Shown here piece by piece: positions 16,955 through 24,863 of a stretch of DNA of 64,000 bases. A program made the translations under genes and the position numbers. How positions within the stretch are numbered: position 1 is the first letter of the stretch; each line of letters starts with the position of its first letter. A model generated the notes under the pieces. That model was not told the DNA's origin. It did no database searches and saw only the letters and a program-made list of their open reading frames with translations. Source of the DNA: Balneolaceae bacterium (lineage in GTDB: Bacteria > Bacteroidota > Rhodothermia > Balneolales > Balneolaceae); assembly GCA_017795005.1 (NCBI GenBank), contig CP051242.1:806001-870000 (forward strand). The letters are read 5' to 3'.

Positions 16955-19900
16955 TTAACCATTTACAGAATTAGTTCTTACAAATTCCGAAGGTGATTTT
17001 TTAAAATAATCTTTAAAAGATTTACTGAAATAAGACAAGCTTTTGAAGCCACAGGCATAAGCAATCTCAGAGATGTTTCCTTCATCATTCATTAACAGTT
17101 GAGCAGCTTTTTCCAGTCGGAATTTATTTACGAGCTGTTGCGTGTTAATCCCCATTTTCTCGTTAATGGTACGATACAGAACAGACCGGCTCATAAACAT
17201 TTTTTCCTGGATCAGGCTGACCGATAAATCCTGATTCGAATATTCTTCCTCCAACACTTCGTATATCTTTTGAGTAAATGGATCCAGCTTTTTAATATCA
17301 GGATTAAGGAAAGAGGATTCTGATTTCTCCTCTTTGGAAATCCGCTCTCTCAGCCCATGACGAATACACAACAGGTTTTTGACAATCGCCCTCAGTTCTT
17401 TCGCGTCAAACGGTTTTGTAAGAAAGAAGTCGGCTCCTTCTTCAATACTGGAAATACGGGTGTCTTTATCCGTTTTAGCTGTTAAGAACACAAATGGAAT
17501 GGCAACAGTTATCGGATTTTCTTTCAGTTTTTTATTTAACTCCATTCCATCCATTTCGGGCATCATCATATCGGCTACAATAAGATCTGGTGGTGAGGCA
17601 TTGATCTTATCAAGTGCTTCTTTCCCATTTTTGGCTTCCACAATCTGGTATTCATCCCCAAGTATAGAAGAAATATAGAACCTCATATCCGCATGGTCAT
17701 CAACAATAAGCACCGTTGTTTTGTCATGCGAGAAATTTACCGGAAGCGTTGGCTCCTGATTTTCAATCAGGATATCTTCAATAAATAGTTCCGGTTGATC
17801 TGCGCTTTCAACCGCTGCTTTGGAACAAACCCCATTGTAACCATCTTTTATAAAATGATCATGCCCTTTCAAAAGCGTGATATAAAAAGTGGTTCCTGAT
17901 CCTTCTTGCGATTCTACCTGTATGCTGCCATGATGCAATTCCACCATTTCTTTCGCTATCGATAATCCAATTCCGAATCCACTTGCTGTGGCATTTTCTG
18001 TGCGGTAAAAACGATTAAATACCTTATGCACTTCTTCTGGCTTAATACCAATGCCGGTGTCACTTATTTTAATGGACAACTCTCTATCCGTTTCATCCAG
18101 GCTGATGGTAATTTGACCACCCTCTGGAGTAAATTTGATTGCATTGGCTATAATGTTTCCAATTACTTTCTCAATCTTCTCCGGATCGATACAGATTTTA
18201 TTCGTTAATGCTGAGGAGGTTACAGAAAGACCTATTCGCTTGTGTTCAAATGCCTCAGTGAAAAGGGCGACCGTCTTTCTTAGAAAAGGAATGAGTAGAA
18301 TAGGTTCGGGCTTAATGGGAACATTTTTACTTTCAAGCTTGGATATATCCAGAAGCTGATCTACAAGCTTGAGCAGACGCTTGCTATTCCTAAGCATCAT
18401 TTCTTTCTGTCTTTTCCCGTTTTCGGTATTCAGATCCACTTCTTCGTTAACCAGTTGCTCCAATGGTCCCATAATTAAGGTAAGTGGCGTTCGAAGTTCG
18501 TGGGTGATGTCAGTGAAGAACCGTGATTTTACCTCGTCCAACTCCAGTAATTGTTGAGCTTGCTGTTCAGTTTTTTCTTTTTCTTCTTCCAGTTCTTTGG
18601 TACGATTGGCAACTTCCTCTTTAAGTACCTGTTCCCTTTTTTTAAAGTATCGGTTTCTAAGCTGGAGAATACCTAATAAAAGAGAAGCAACAAGCAACAT
18701 CATAAGAAAATAAAATGCACTGGTCTCGTAGAAGAATGGCTGAACAACAACCGTTAATGAAGCGCCCTCTGTATTCCAGATGCCTTCATTGTTTGAACCC
18801 TGCACTCTGAAGGTATACGTCCCTGAAGCCAGATTTGTATAATAGGCTGTTCGGCGGGTTCCTACCGTTCTCCACTCTTTATCATAGCCTTCAAGAATGT
18901 ACCGGTACTGGTTTTCATGAGCATCGGTAAAACTCAATGAAGCATAGCTGATTTCAATATCCCGCTCACCCCGCTCTAACTGAATTTCATCTTCAAAGAT
19001 GGGAAAGTTACGCTCTGAAAGATTAATACTCTGGATATCTACTGGGGGGATAAATGTATTTCCCACGATGCTATCTGGGTGAAAAGATACAACGCCGTCT
19101 TGAGTTGGAAACCATATAAATCCATCGTAGGCTATAAATCCGGCAGGGTATACACCGCCATTCCCTTCCCGGTTCAAAAGCCCGTCATGTTCGGTATACC
19201 CGTGCGAATAAACTGTTTCAATTTCTTTCTTGTGAAAAGCATTTAACTCACTTCGGCTTACCCTAAAAATCCCCCGGTTGCTGTTTATCCAGAAGCGTTG
19301 CTGATCATCTTCCAGAATAATATGCACCGAATTATCGAACAAGCCGTCGTTGGTTTGATAATTGGTGATAGTGGTTAAATCAGGAACTTCATTGTTCAAC
19401 TCAATCCGGTCAATGCCTTTGCTTTCATATCCAACCCAAAGTACGTCCCCGGATTCCTCTTGTGTTATATGAAGTGCGCGTACGGTATTACTGGATAAAC
19501 CATCTGGGGTAGTGTAGTTGTGATACTTGGTACCGTCAAACCGAATAATTCCATGCCCGGTGGTAGCAAACCATAGTTGTCCGGAGGAGGTTTCCAGCAT
19601 ACTTCTAACTGCGGTAAAAGGAACATTTTTATTCCCGCTTATCTGTTCCCATTCACCGTTTTCCTGCATATATAAACCTCCTGCAGGATAGGGATTACTT
19701 CCCAACCAAAGTCGATTTTTTGAATCACGGAAGATGCTGAAAATGGGTTCTTTGGATAAATTCTCCGGTGCATCATAAGGTTTCACAACTTTGGTCTTTT
19801 TATCAAGAAACTGGAGCCCTTTACCAATCGTGGTAACTAACAGTGTTCCATCTTCAGTTTCACCAAATGACTGTAAATATCCGTCATTTATTTTTTGATT

Positions 19901-21100
19901 AAGTATATATCCCGCCTCTACCTTTCCGTCTTCAATTTTTGCAATTCCTTGCCCGAAAGTACCAACCCAAATGGTAGAATCCCGGCTTTGAAAAAGAGGA
20001 TATACAGCTCTTCCGGGTAATCCTTCATCTATGCTATAGGTTTTGAAAAGTTTGGGGCTGATCTTTAACAAACCATTCAAGAAGGTGCCTATCCAAATAT
20101 TACCTTCGCGGTCCCGTTCAAAGTCGAGTATGCTTATGTCCGGGTTTTCAAGAACCTTATCATTATTAATGACTACAGTATTTTTCGAAAGAACCCGTGG
20201 TGCGCTATAATTTGTCTTGCTTTCAACAAAAGTGTAAGGGCTTAGTTCTCCATCGGCTACTTCGAAATATCCTTTGTCAGCATCTTCCAGAAATACCTCT
20301 GAATCAGAAATAACCACAAGTCCTATTACTTTCAGGTTTTCTGAACTAAATAAGGTATCAAGCTTTTCATCTTTAAAACGATACAATCCATGAAAAGAGC
20401 CTATCCAGAATGTATTATTATGTAAGCCAAAGACATATTCCCATCCCGGTTCCCTTGAAAGTATCTGCGTTAACGCGCCATTCCTAACTCTGTACAAGCC
20501 AAAATCTTCCTCAGAGGTAAACCAGATTTCGCTCTCAGAAACATGTAAAATATTCAGTACCTGAAAGTTAACCAGCTCAGGGAGCGCTCTTTCAAGAGAA
20601 CCATCACGATAGATATACATTCCCGTGTCTCCTCCAACCCAAACATCTCCGTTGCTGTCTTTATAAAACTTCGAGCCGCGACCATTCCCAGAGATACTGA
20701 TATCCAAACTTAACAGATGAGTAATAGCGCCATCTTTTAAACGTGAGATGTGAACACCCTGCGTTTTGATAAGAATACTGCCATCAGCTGCTTCCTCGAT
20801 AAAATGAATCCGGTTACTTTTCAGTCCCCCATAATCAGCAGAACTGTAGAGTTTAAAGTCAATGCCATCAAACCGAACCAGTCCATCGTGAGTAGCAAGC
20901 CAAAGGTATCCGTCACTGGATTGCATAATATCCTGGACGGAATTAACCGGCAGCCCGTCTTCAATCGTCCAGTGATCGAGGAGATACTTCCCGGACAAGT
21001 TGGTATTACCTGGAAGAGAAGATTGGGCAACTCCTTCTAAAGAGATGAAGGCATGAAGCATGAATAAAACTGCAATATTTGCAACAAGCGTTGTTCTCAT
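16955..21100 (-). CDS. hybrid two-component system protein (periplasmic propellers, kinase, receiver, AraC output)
   Basis: 1381 residues carrying a full signalling chain. Signal peptide (1-25); two seven-bladed-type propellers of Reg_prop repeats (about 35-690, e.g. SSDGYLWLATHDGLVRFDG); a Y_Y_Y domain (about 700-785); a membrane helix (about 790-812); a histidine kinase with DITHELRTPLTL (His867) and ATP-binding boxes (DTGIGIKPEE, GFGIGLSIAKEMV); a receiver with phospho-acceptor Asp1177 in VADMMMPEMDG; and an AraC-type DNA-binding domain ending IAYACGFKSLSYFSKSFK. Proteins of this class in FCB bacteria sense glycan fragments and switch on polysaccharide-use loci. No SusC/SusD genes are close by; the divergent gene encodes a pseudo-receiver followed by secreted proteins, which are plausible targets. 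Confidence 0.95.
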   Translation of the reverse strand: MRTTLVANIAVLFMLHAFISLEGVAQSSLPGNTNLSGKYLLDHWTIEDGLPVNSVQDIMQSSDGYLWLATHDGLVRFDGIDFKLYSSADYGGLKSNRIHFIEEAADGSILIKTQGVHISRLKDGAITHLLSLDISISGNGRGSKFYKDSNGDVWVGGDTGMYIYRDGSLERALPELVNFQVLNILHVSESEIWFTSEEDFGLYRVRNGALTQILSREPGWEYVFGLHNNTFWIGSFHGLYRFKDEKLDTLFSSENLKVIGLVVISDSEVFLEDADKGYFEVADGELSPYTFVESKTNYSAPRVLSKNTVVINNDKVLENPDISILDFERDREGNIWIGTFLNGLLKISPKLFKTYSIDEGLPGRAVYPLFQSRDSTIWVGTFGQGIAKIEDGKVEAGYILNQKINDGYLQSFGETEDGTLLVTTIGKGLQFLDKKTKVVKPYDAPENLSKEPIFSIFRDSKNRLWLGSNPYPAGGLYMQENGEWEQISGNKNVPFTAVRSMLETSSGQLWFATTGHGIIRFDGTKYHNYTTPDGLSSNTVRALHITQEESGDVLWVGYESKGIDRIELNNEVPDLTTITNYQTNDGLFDNSVHIILEDDQQRFWINSNRGIFRVSRSELNAFHKKEIETVYSHGYTEHDGLLNREGNGGVYPAGFIAYDGFIWFPTQDGVVSFHPDSIVGNTFIPPVDIQSINLSERNFPIFEDEIQLERGERDIEISYASLSFTDAHENQYRYILEGYDKEWRTVGTRRTAYYTNLASGTYTFRVQGSNNEGIWNTEGASLTVVVQPFFYETSAFYFLMMLLVASLLLGILQLRNRYFKKREQVLKEEVANRTKELEEEKEKTEQQAQQLLELDEVKSRFFTDITHELRTPLTLIMGPLEQLVNEEVDLNTENGKRQKEMMLRNSKRLLKLVDQLLDISKLESKNVPIKPEPILLIPFLRKTVALFTEAFEHKRIGLSVTSSALTNKICIDPEKIEKVIGNIIANAIKFTPEGGQITISLDETDRELSIKISDTGIGIKPEEVHKVFNRFYRTENATASGFGIGLSIAKEMVELHHGSIQVESQEGSGTTFYITLLKGHDHFIKDGYNGVCSKAAVESADQPELFIEDILIENQEPTLPVNFSHDKTTVLIVDDHADMRFYISSILGDEYQIVEAKNGKEALDKINASPPDLIVADMMMPEMDGMELNKKLKENPITVAIPFVFLTAKTDKDTRISSIEEGADFFLTKPFDAKELRAIVKNLLCIRHGLRERISKEEKSESSFLNPDIKKLDPFTQKIYEVLEEEYSNQDLSVSLIQEKMFMSRSVLYRTINEKMGINTQQLVNKFRLEKAAQLLMNDEGNISEIAYACGFKSLSYFSKSFKDYFKKSPSEFVRTNSVNG

Positions 21101-21392
21101 AATGCCAGAAAATGAACCTTAATAATAACTAACCCAGTTTAAATCAATCCGGAATTCAAAAACCTGAACCGGATCAGATAAAAATTTTATGTCCTCTGTT
21201 TCGAAATCACCCAGAATTACACCTAATCTAAATTTTGGGAGCAATAAACACAAACCACTGGGCAAAAGGATAAAGCCTGAGAGCAATAAGCTAAAACATT
21301 CAGAGAACCATCGATAACCGCCCTTCTGCATTGTAAATATTTTATCGAAACAAAATTGAAGGAAGGTAAATCATTTAGTGTAGTTCAAAAAA

Positions 21393-21830
21393 ATGATGAA
21401 AGGGTTAACAAAGAAAGGGCTGGTATACGTCGTGGATAATCACCGTGTGTACCGCGACATAATTAAAATGACACTTGAGCAAGAGGGCTATTCAGTACGC
21501 CTGTTTGAGGATGGGAATCAAGCTCTTAAAGCCATGAGCCTGAACAAAGCCATCCAAATTAATGTCCCGGACCTCATCATTACAGAAATGGAGATGAGAG
21601 GCGTGGACGGGCTAAACCTGTTCGATGCCGTGAACTCCTCTCCCGATACATCCGATCATATTCCCTTCATTTTTTTGAACAACTGCTCAAAGCAACGATC
21701 CGAAGCTGCTGCACAGGCAAAACGGGGATACCCGGTGCTTAACAAACGCACCCTTCTGCATCCGCTGGCAGAAATGACCGATACCATGTTATCTGAATCT
21801 TGCAAACCATCAAAACAAGCTGACTCATGA
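21393..21830 (+). CDS. degenerate response-regulator receiver protein (pseudo-receiver)
   Basis: 145 residues with the receiver fold: VYVVDNHRVYRDIIKMTLEQ at the start, PDLIITEMEMRGVDGLNL in the middle and a Lys (NKRT) near the end. Two signature positions are altered: the acidic pair is Asp15-Asn16 instead of Asp-Asp, and the phospho-acceptor position is Glu65 in place of Asp. Glu often mimics the phosphorylated state, so this receiver may be locked active or respond to another input. There is no output domain. Its stop overlaps the next ATG (ATGA), so it is translationally coupled to the secreted GLUG protein, and it is divergent from the hybrid sensor. Confidence 0.75.
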   Translation: MMKGLTKKGLVYVVDNHRVYRDIIKMTLEQEGYSVRLFEDGNQALKAMSLNKAIQINVPDLIITEMEMRGVDGLNLFDAVNSSPDTSDHIPFIFLNNCSKQRSEAAAQAKRGYPVLNKRTLLHPLAEMTDTMLSESCKPSKQADS

Positions 21831-24301
21831 ACTCAACCAAACTAAACCTACGTATTATGGTACTGGCGGTAGTAGCTTTTACCGCTGTAAACTCCCTTTC
21901 CCTGCAGGCACAGCAATTTGCCGGGGGTTCAGGTACCGAAAACGATCCCTACCAGGTGGCTACTGCCGTACATCTGGATAGTGTCCGGCATTTCCGTCAC
22001 TCCTTTTTTATTCAAACGGCGGACATTGATCTGAATGTGGCTCCCTTCAATACCGGGGAGGGCTGGCCTCCCCTCTTTCCTGATGAACAGGTCGAGTTTA
22101 CAGGAACGTACGATGGCAACGGGTACATCATTTCCAACCTGTACATTAATAGTACGAATATTGGACGTAGTCATGGACTATTCTCACGAATTAAGAGTTT
22201 GTCAGATCAAGGAGTTATAATTCAAACAGGAACTCTTAAAAACATCACGCTGCTCAATCCTTCCGTAACCGCTCCAAATAATGCAGGAGGATTAATAGGA
22301 AACCCGGACGATGCGATAGTTATAAATTGCCGGGTGATTGGAGGATCCGTAACTGCAACCGGAAACAATTTCGTCGCCGGAACAGCGGGTGCACTAGCAG
22401 GACGTTTTGAAGGACAGATATCAGGCAGTTATTCCATTGGGGTTACAGTAACCGCTTCTGATCCCGCAAATCGAGGCTCTGCTAATGCCGGAGGCCTGGC
22501 GGGAAGTTTTGATGGATACATTATCAATTCATATGCTATCAACACCGTGAATGGAGAATATGCCGGAGGCCTGATGGGGTTTGATCAAAGCAATGGCATT
22601 CCTTTTATAAACAATTATTCCGCCAGTGTGGTGACGGGTTCGCTAACCACCGGCGGGCTAATAGGAGCTGCTTTAGGCACACCTTCAATCACCGCTTCCT
22701 ATTACAACAGTGATTCCACAACGTCTTCTAACAGCTATGGGGAGGGGCTTACTACCACCGAAATGCGCCAGCGTGCCAGTTTTACCGACTGGGATTTATC
22801 GGATACCTGGTTTATTGACGAAGGAGCAGGCTTTCCCGGTCTGCTGGAACAAAAAGGAAACTATATTCACATTACCGGGGACGAAGGCTGGCGCATGCTT
22901 ACTTCACCCTTGCAATCGAAATCCATCGGCACGTTGCTCAGCCCGCTGTGGACCCAGGGCTTTACCGGGGCAGATACAACAGGGGGAGCTTCCAACCTGT
23001 ACTTCTGGAACGAAGCCACCCGTTCATGGTCAGCACCCTCCGACACTACCGCTGTTCCTGCCGTCGGCACCGGTTTCCTTATGTATGTGTACAGCGACGA
23101 CAATGCCGACGGCACTCCGGAAGGTTTCCCGAAACGGCTCAGCCAGTCCGGTACGGTCTATTCCGGGCAGCAAACCCTCAATCTTTCCTATACTAATTCA
23201 GGAACCGCAACCAACGATGGCTGGAACCTGATAGGTAACCCGTATCCCACCAGCGTGAATTGGAGCGCCAGTCAGGGATGGGCACGCGACAGCCTGGACC
23301 TGACCTTTTATGTGTGGAGTGATTCCGCTAGTAACGGAAACGGTGCTTACCTCACCTGGAATACCATGGGTATCGGAACTAAAGGAAACGGTAAAATTGC
23401 CCCGTGGCAGGGTTTCTGGGTAAAAGCCAATGGATCCACCCCGCAGATCGTGTTTTCCGACACGGTGCGCAATGCGGGAGGCGTACTGCTTAAACAAGCT
23501 CCGGTGGTTATTCCCCAACTCAACTTCGAAGTGTCGGGTAGCGGAGGTTCCTCCAAAACCGTCGTGATGTTCCACAAGGATGCAACCCCCGGAAAAGACG
23601 CTTTTGATGCTTACAAGCTGCAATCCTTAAACAAAGATGACTATCTGCTTCTGGGAACAAGCATAAACGGCGGGCAGGTGATGGATATCCAGGCGCTTCC
23701 ATTCAGTGAAACATTAATGGAGCTGGATCTGGTGCTGGAAGGCTCTGACATGAACGGGGAGTTCACACTAAGCTGGAACTCAAAAGATTTCCCCGAAGAA
23801 TGGAACGCCGAGCTGACAGACACCCAAACCAGGGAAATCTACCCGCTAGCCGGGGCAGGAAGCCACCGTTTCTCGATGCAACAGGCAAAAGCTGCTTCTA
23901 AAAAATCACAGGAAAAAGAGCAACTGCTACCTGCAAGTCCGGTGCGATTGTTAACCAAAGCAAAAAACGCTCCGAACCGTTTTATGATACGCATGAAGAC
24001 GGCAACTTCCGGGGAGCCTGATCCAGGTCTGCCTACCAATCTTGAACTCTTTCAAAACTATCCGAACCCCTTCAATCCGGTCACAACTATAACCTACAAC
24101 CTACCCGACCTAAGCCGTGTCCGGTTGGAGGTGTTCGATATGCTTGGAAGAAACGTAGCTACTCTGGTCGAGAGTGAACAGCAACAAGCCGGCCGGTACC
24201 AGGTGTCTTTTGACGCCTCCCGGCTGGCTTCCGGCATGTACATGTACCGATTGCAGGCGGGTAATGCCGTCTTCACAAAAAAATTAACACTAATTAAATA
24301 G
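21827..24301 (+). CDS. secreted GLUG-repeat protein with T9SS sorting domain
   Basis: 824 residues: signal peptide (about 1-28), a right-handed beta-helix-like region with GLUG motifs (about 100-300; AGGLAGSFDGYIINSYA, YAGGLMGFDQ, TGGLIGAALG), a middle region of beta-sandwich character (about 340-560, repeated WRMLTSPLQ and WNLIGNPYPT, which occur in related form in the next T9SS gene), and a C-terminal sorting domain from about 737 (LELFQNYPNPFNPVTTI, then LEVFDMLGRNVATLVE). It should be exported by Sec and then moved to the surface by the type IX system. The GLUG part suggests adhesion. The gene, mainly after 22.8 kb, is richer in G+C than its neighbours. Confidence 0.88.
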   Translation: MNSTKLNLRIMVLAVVAFTAVNSLSLQAQQFAGGSGTENDPYQVATAVHLDSVRHFRHSFFIQTADIDLNVAPFNTGEGWPPLFPDEQVEFTGTYDGNGYIISNLYINSTNIGRSHGLFSRIKSLSDQGVIIQTGTLKNITLLNPSVTAPNNAGGLIGNPDDAIVINCRVIGGSVTATGNNFVAGTAGALAGRFEGQISGSYSIGVTVTASDPANRGSANAGGLAGSFDGYIINSYAINTVNGEYAGGLMGFDQSNGIPFINNYSASVVTGSLTTGGLIGAALGTPSITASYYNSDSTTSSNSYGEGLTTTEMRQRASFTDWDLSDTWFIDEGAGFPGLLEQKGNYIHITGDEGWRMLTSPLQSKSIGTLLSPLWTQGFTGADTTGGASNLYFWNEATRSWSAPSDTTAVPAVGTGFLMYVYSDDNADGTPEGFPKRLSQSGTVYSGQQTLNLSYTNSGTATNDGWNLIGNPYPTSVNWSASQGWARDSLDLTFYVWSDSASNGNGAYLTWNTMGIGTKGNGKIAPWQGFWVKANGSTPQIVFSDTVRNAGGVLLKQAPVVIPQLNFEVSGSGGSSKTVVMFHKDATPGKDAFDAYKLQSLNKDDYLLLGTSINGGQVMDIQALPFSETLMELDLVLEGSDMNGEFTLSWNSKDFPEEWNAELTDTQTREIYPLAGAGSHRFSMQQAKAASKKSQEKEQLLPASPVRLLTKAKNAPNRFMIRMKTATSGEPDPGLPTNLELFQNYPNPFNPVTTITYNLPDLSRVRLEVFDMLGRNVATLVESEQQQAGRYQVSFDASRLASGMYMYRLQAGNAVFTKKLTLIK

Positions 24302-24341
24302 AAATGAGTTTTGAGCCATGAGGAATCAGGGAAAACGTACG

Positions 24342-24399
24342 CTGGTAACGATGCTCCGCGTCGTTACCAGGTTCGATCCAACGCAGAGCATTGGATCGA
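24342..24399. repeat. two adjacent perfect hairpins with complementary loops
   Basis: Hairpin 1: 10-bp stem CTGGTAACGA/TCGTTACCAG (24342-24351 with 24361-24370) and loop TGCTCCGCG. Hairpin 2: 9-bp stem TCGATCCAA/TTGGATCGA (24373-24381 with 24391-24399) and loop CGCAGAGCA. The loops are complementary at 8 of 9 positions, so a kissing interaction is possible. Elements with ATGCTCCGCGTCG and ACGCAGAGC cores are widely dispersed in many bacterial genomes (general knowledge). Confidence 0.8.
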
Positions 24400-24407
24400 G
24401 GGTAAAT

Positions 24408-24517
24408 GGTCATTGCGAGAAAGCCTGCGAAGTGCGAACGAAACAATCTCACGAAAGAGTCCTGGAATATGGGATTGCTTGGTCTCCCTTACAGTGGTTG
24501 GATTCCTTGCAAAGACC
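24408..24517. repeat. 110-bp imperfect palindromic intergenic element
   Basis: The ends GGTCATTGCGAG (24408-24419) and CTTGCAAAGACC (24506-24517) pair at 10 of 12 positions; an inner pair ACGAAACAATC / GATTGCTTGGT (24438-24448, 24473-24483) matches at 9 of 11. This is the architecture of the common GTCATTGCGAG...CTCGCAATGAC type of dispersed repeat. Open frames across it carry no protein-like sequence. Confidence 0.7.
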
Positions 24518-24644
24518 GACTCACATATCATTCATTACCCTTCACAACTCAAAACTATATACAACCCTAAATACCCTTTCACGCTGGTTGGGATGATCTC
24601 CCGGTCAGCTTTTTGATCCTCAACAAAATCAAATCAAAATAATT

Positions 24645-24827
24645 ATGAAATCACTACTTCTCTTACTTACTCTCACTTTCATAGCTATTGCTACTACGGC
24701 AGTTATGGCACAACCCGGACTTCCAGGAGCGCCTGACCAAGCACCCATTGACGGCGGCCTCGGACTGCTTGCAGCAGCAGGCGGGGCGTATGCGTTAAAA
24801 AAGCTCCGGGATAAAAACAAAGAATGA
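24645..24827 (+). CDS. PID-CTERM mini-protein
   Basis: 60 residues: an N-terminal signal peptide (MKSLLLLLTLTFIAIATTAV, ending AQ), a short Pro/Gly linker, the PIDGG motif, a hydrophobic stretch (LGLLAAAGGAYALKKL) and a basic tail. This is the PID-CTERM layout found as tiny secreted proteins in FCB bacteria, in which nearly all of the mature chain is the sorting tag. A sorting/processing enzyme is expected elsewhere in the genome. It sits between two T9SS cargo genes, 37 bp before the second. A frameshifted second copy follows at 26848. Confidence 0.8.
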   Translation: MKSLLLLLTLTFIAIATTAVMAQPGLPGAPDQAPIDGGLGLLAAAGGAYALKKLRDKNKE

Positions 24828-24863
24828 TGAACTCATACTCTTAGCAAACATAGCTGACATAAG

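Noticed and set aside
21119-21331. 70-codon leftward frame between the hybrid sensor and pseudo-receiver
   Set aside because: It fills the divergent promoter region and has no start signal or conserved features; judged non-coding.
22710-24276. Many long open frames on both strands overlapping the GLUG-repeat gene
   Set aside because: They are shadows caused by high G+C; the secreted protein frame has signal peptide, GLUG motifs and sorting domain.
24311-24616. Two overlapping open frames of about 100 codons
   Set aside because: They run through hairpins and a palindromic repeat and have no protein-like character or ribosome site.
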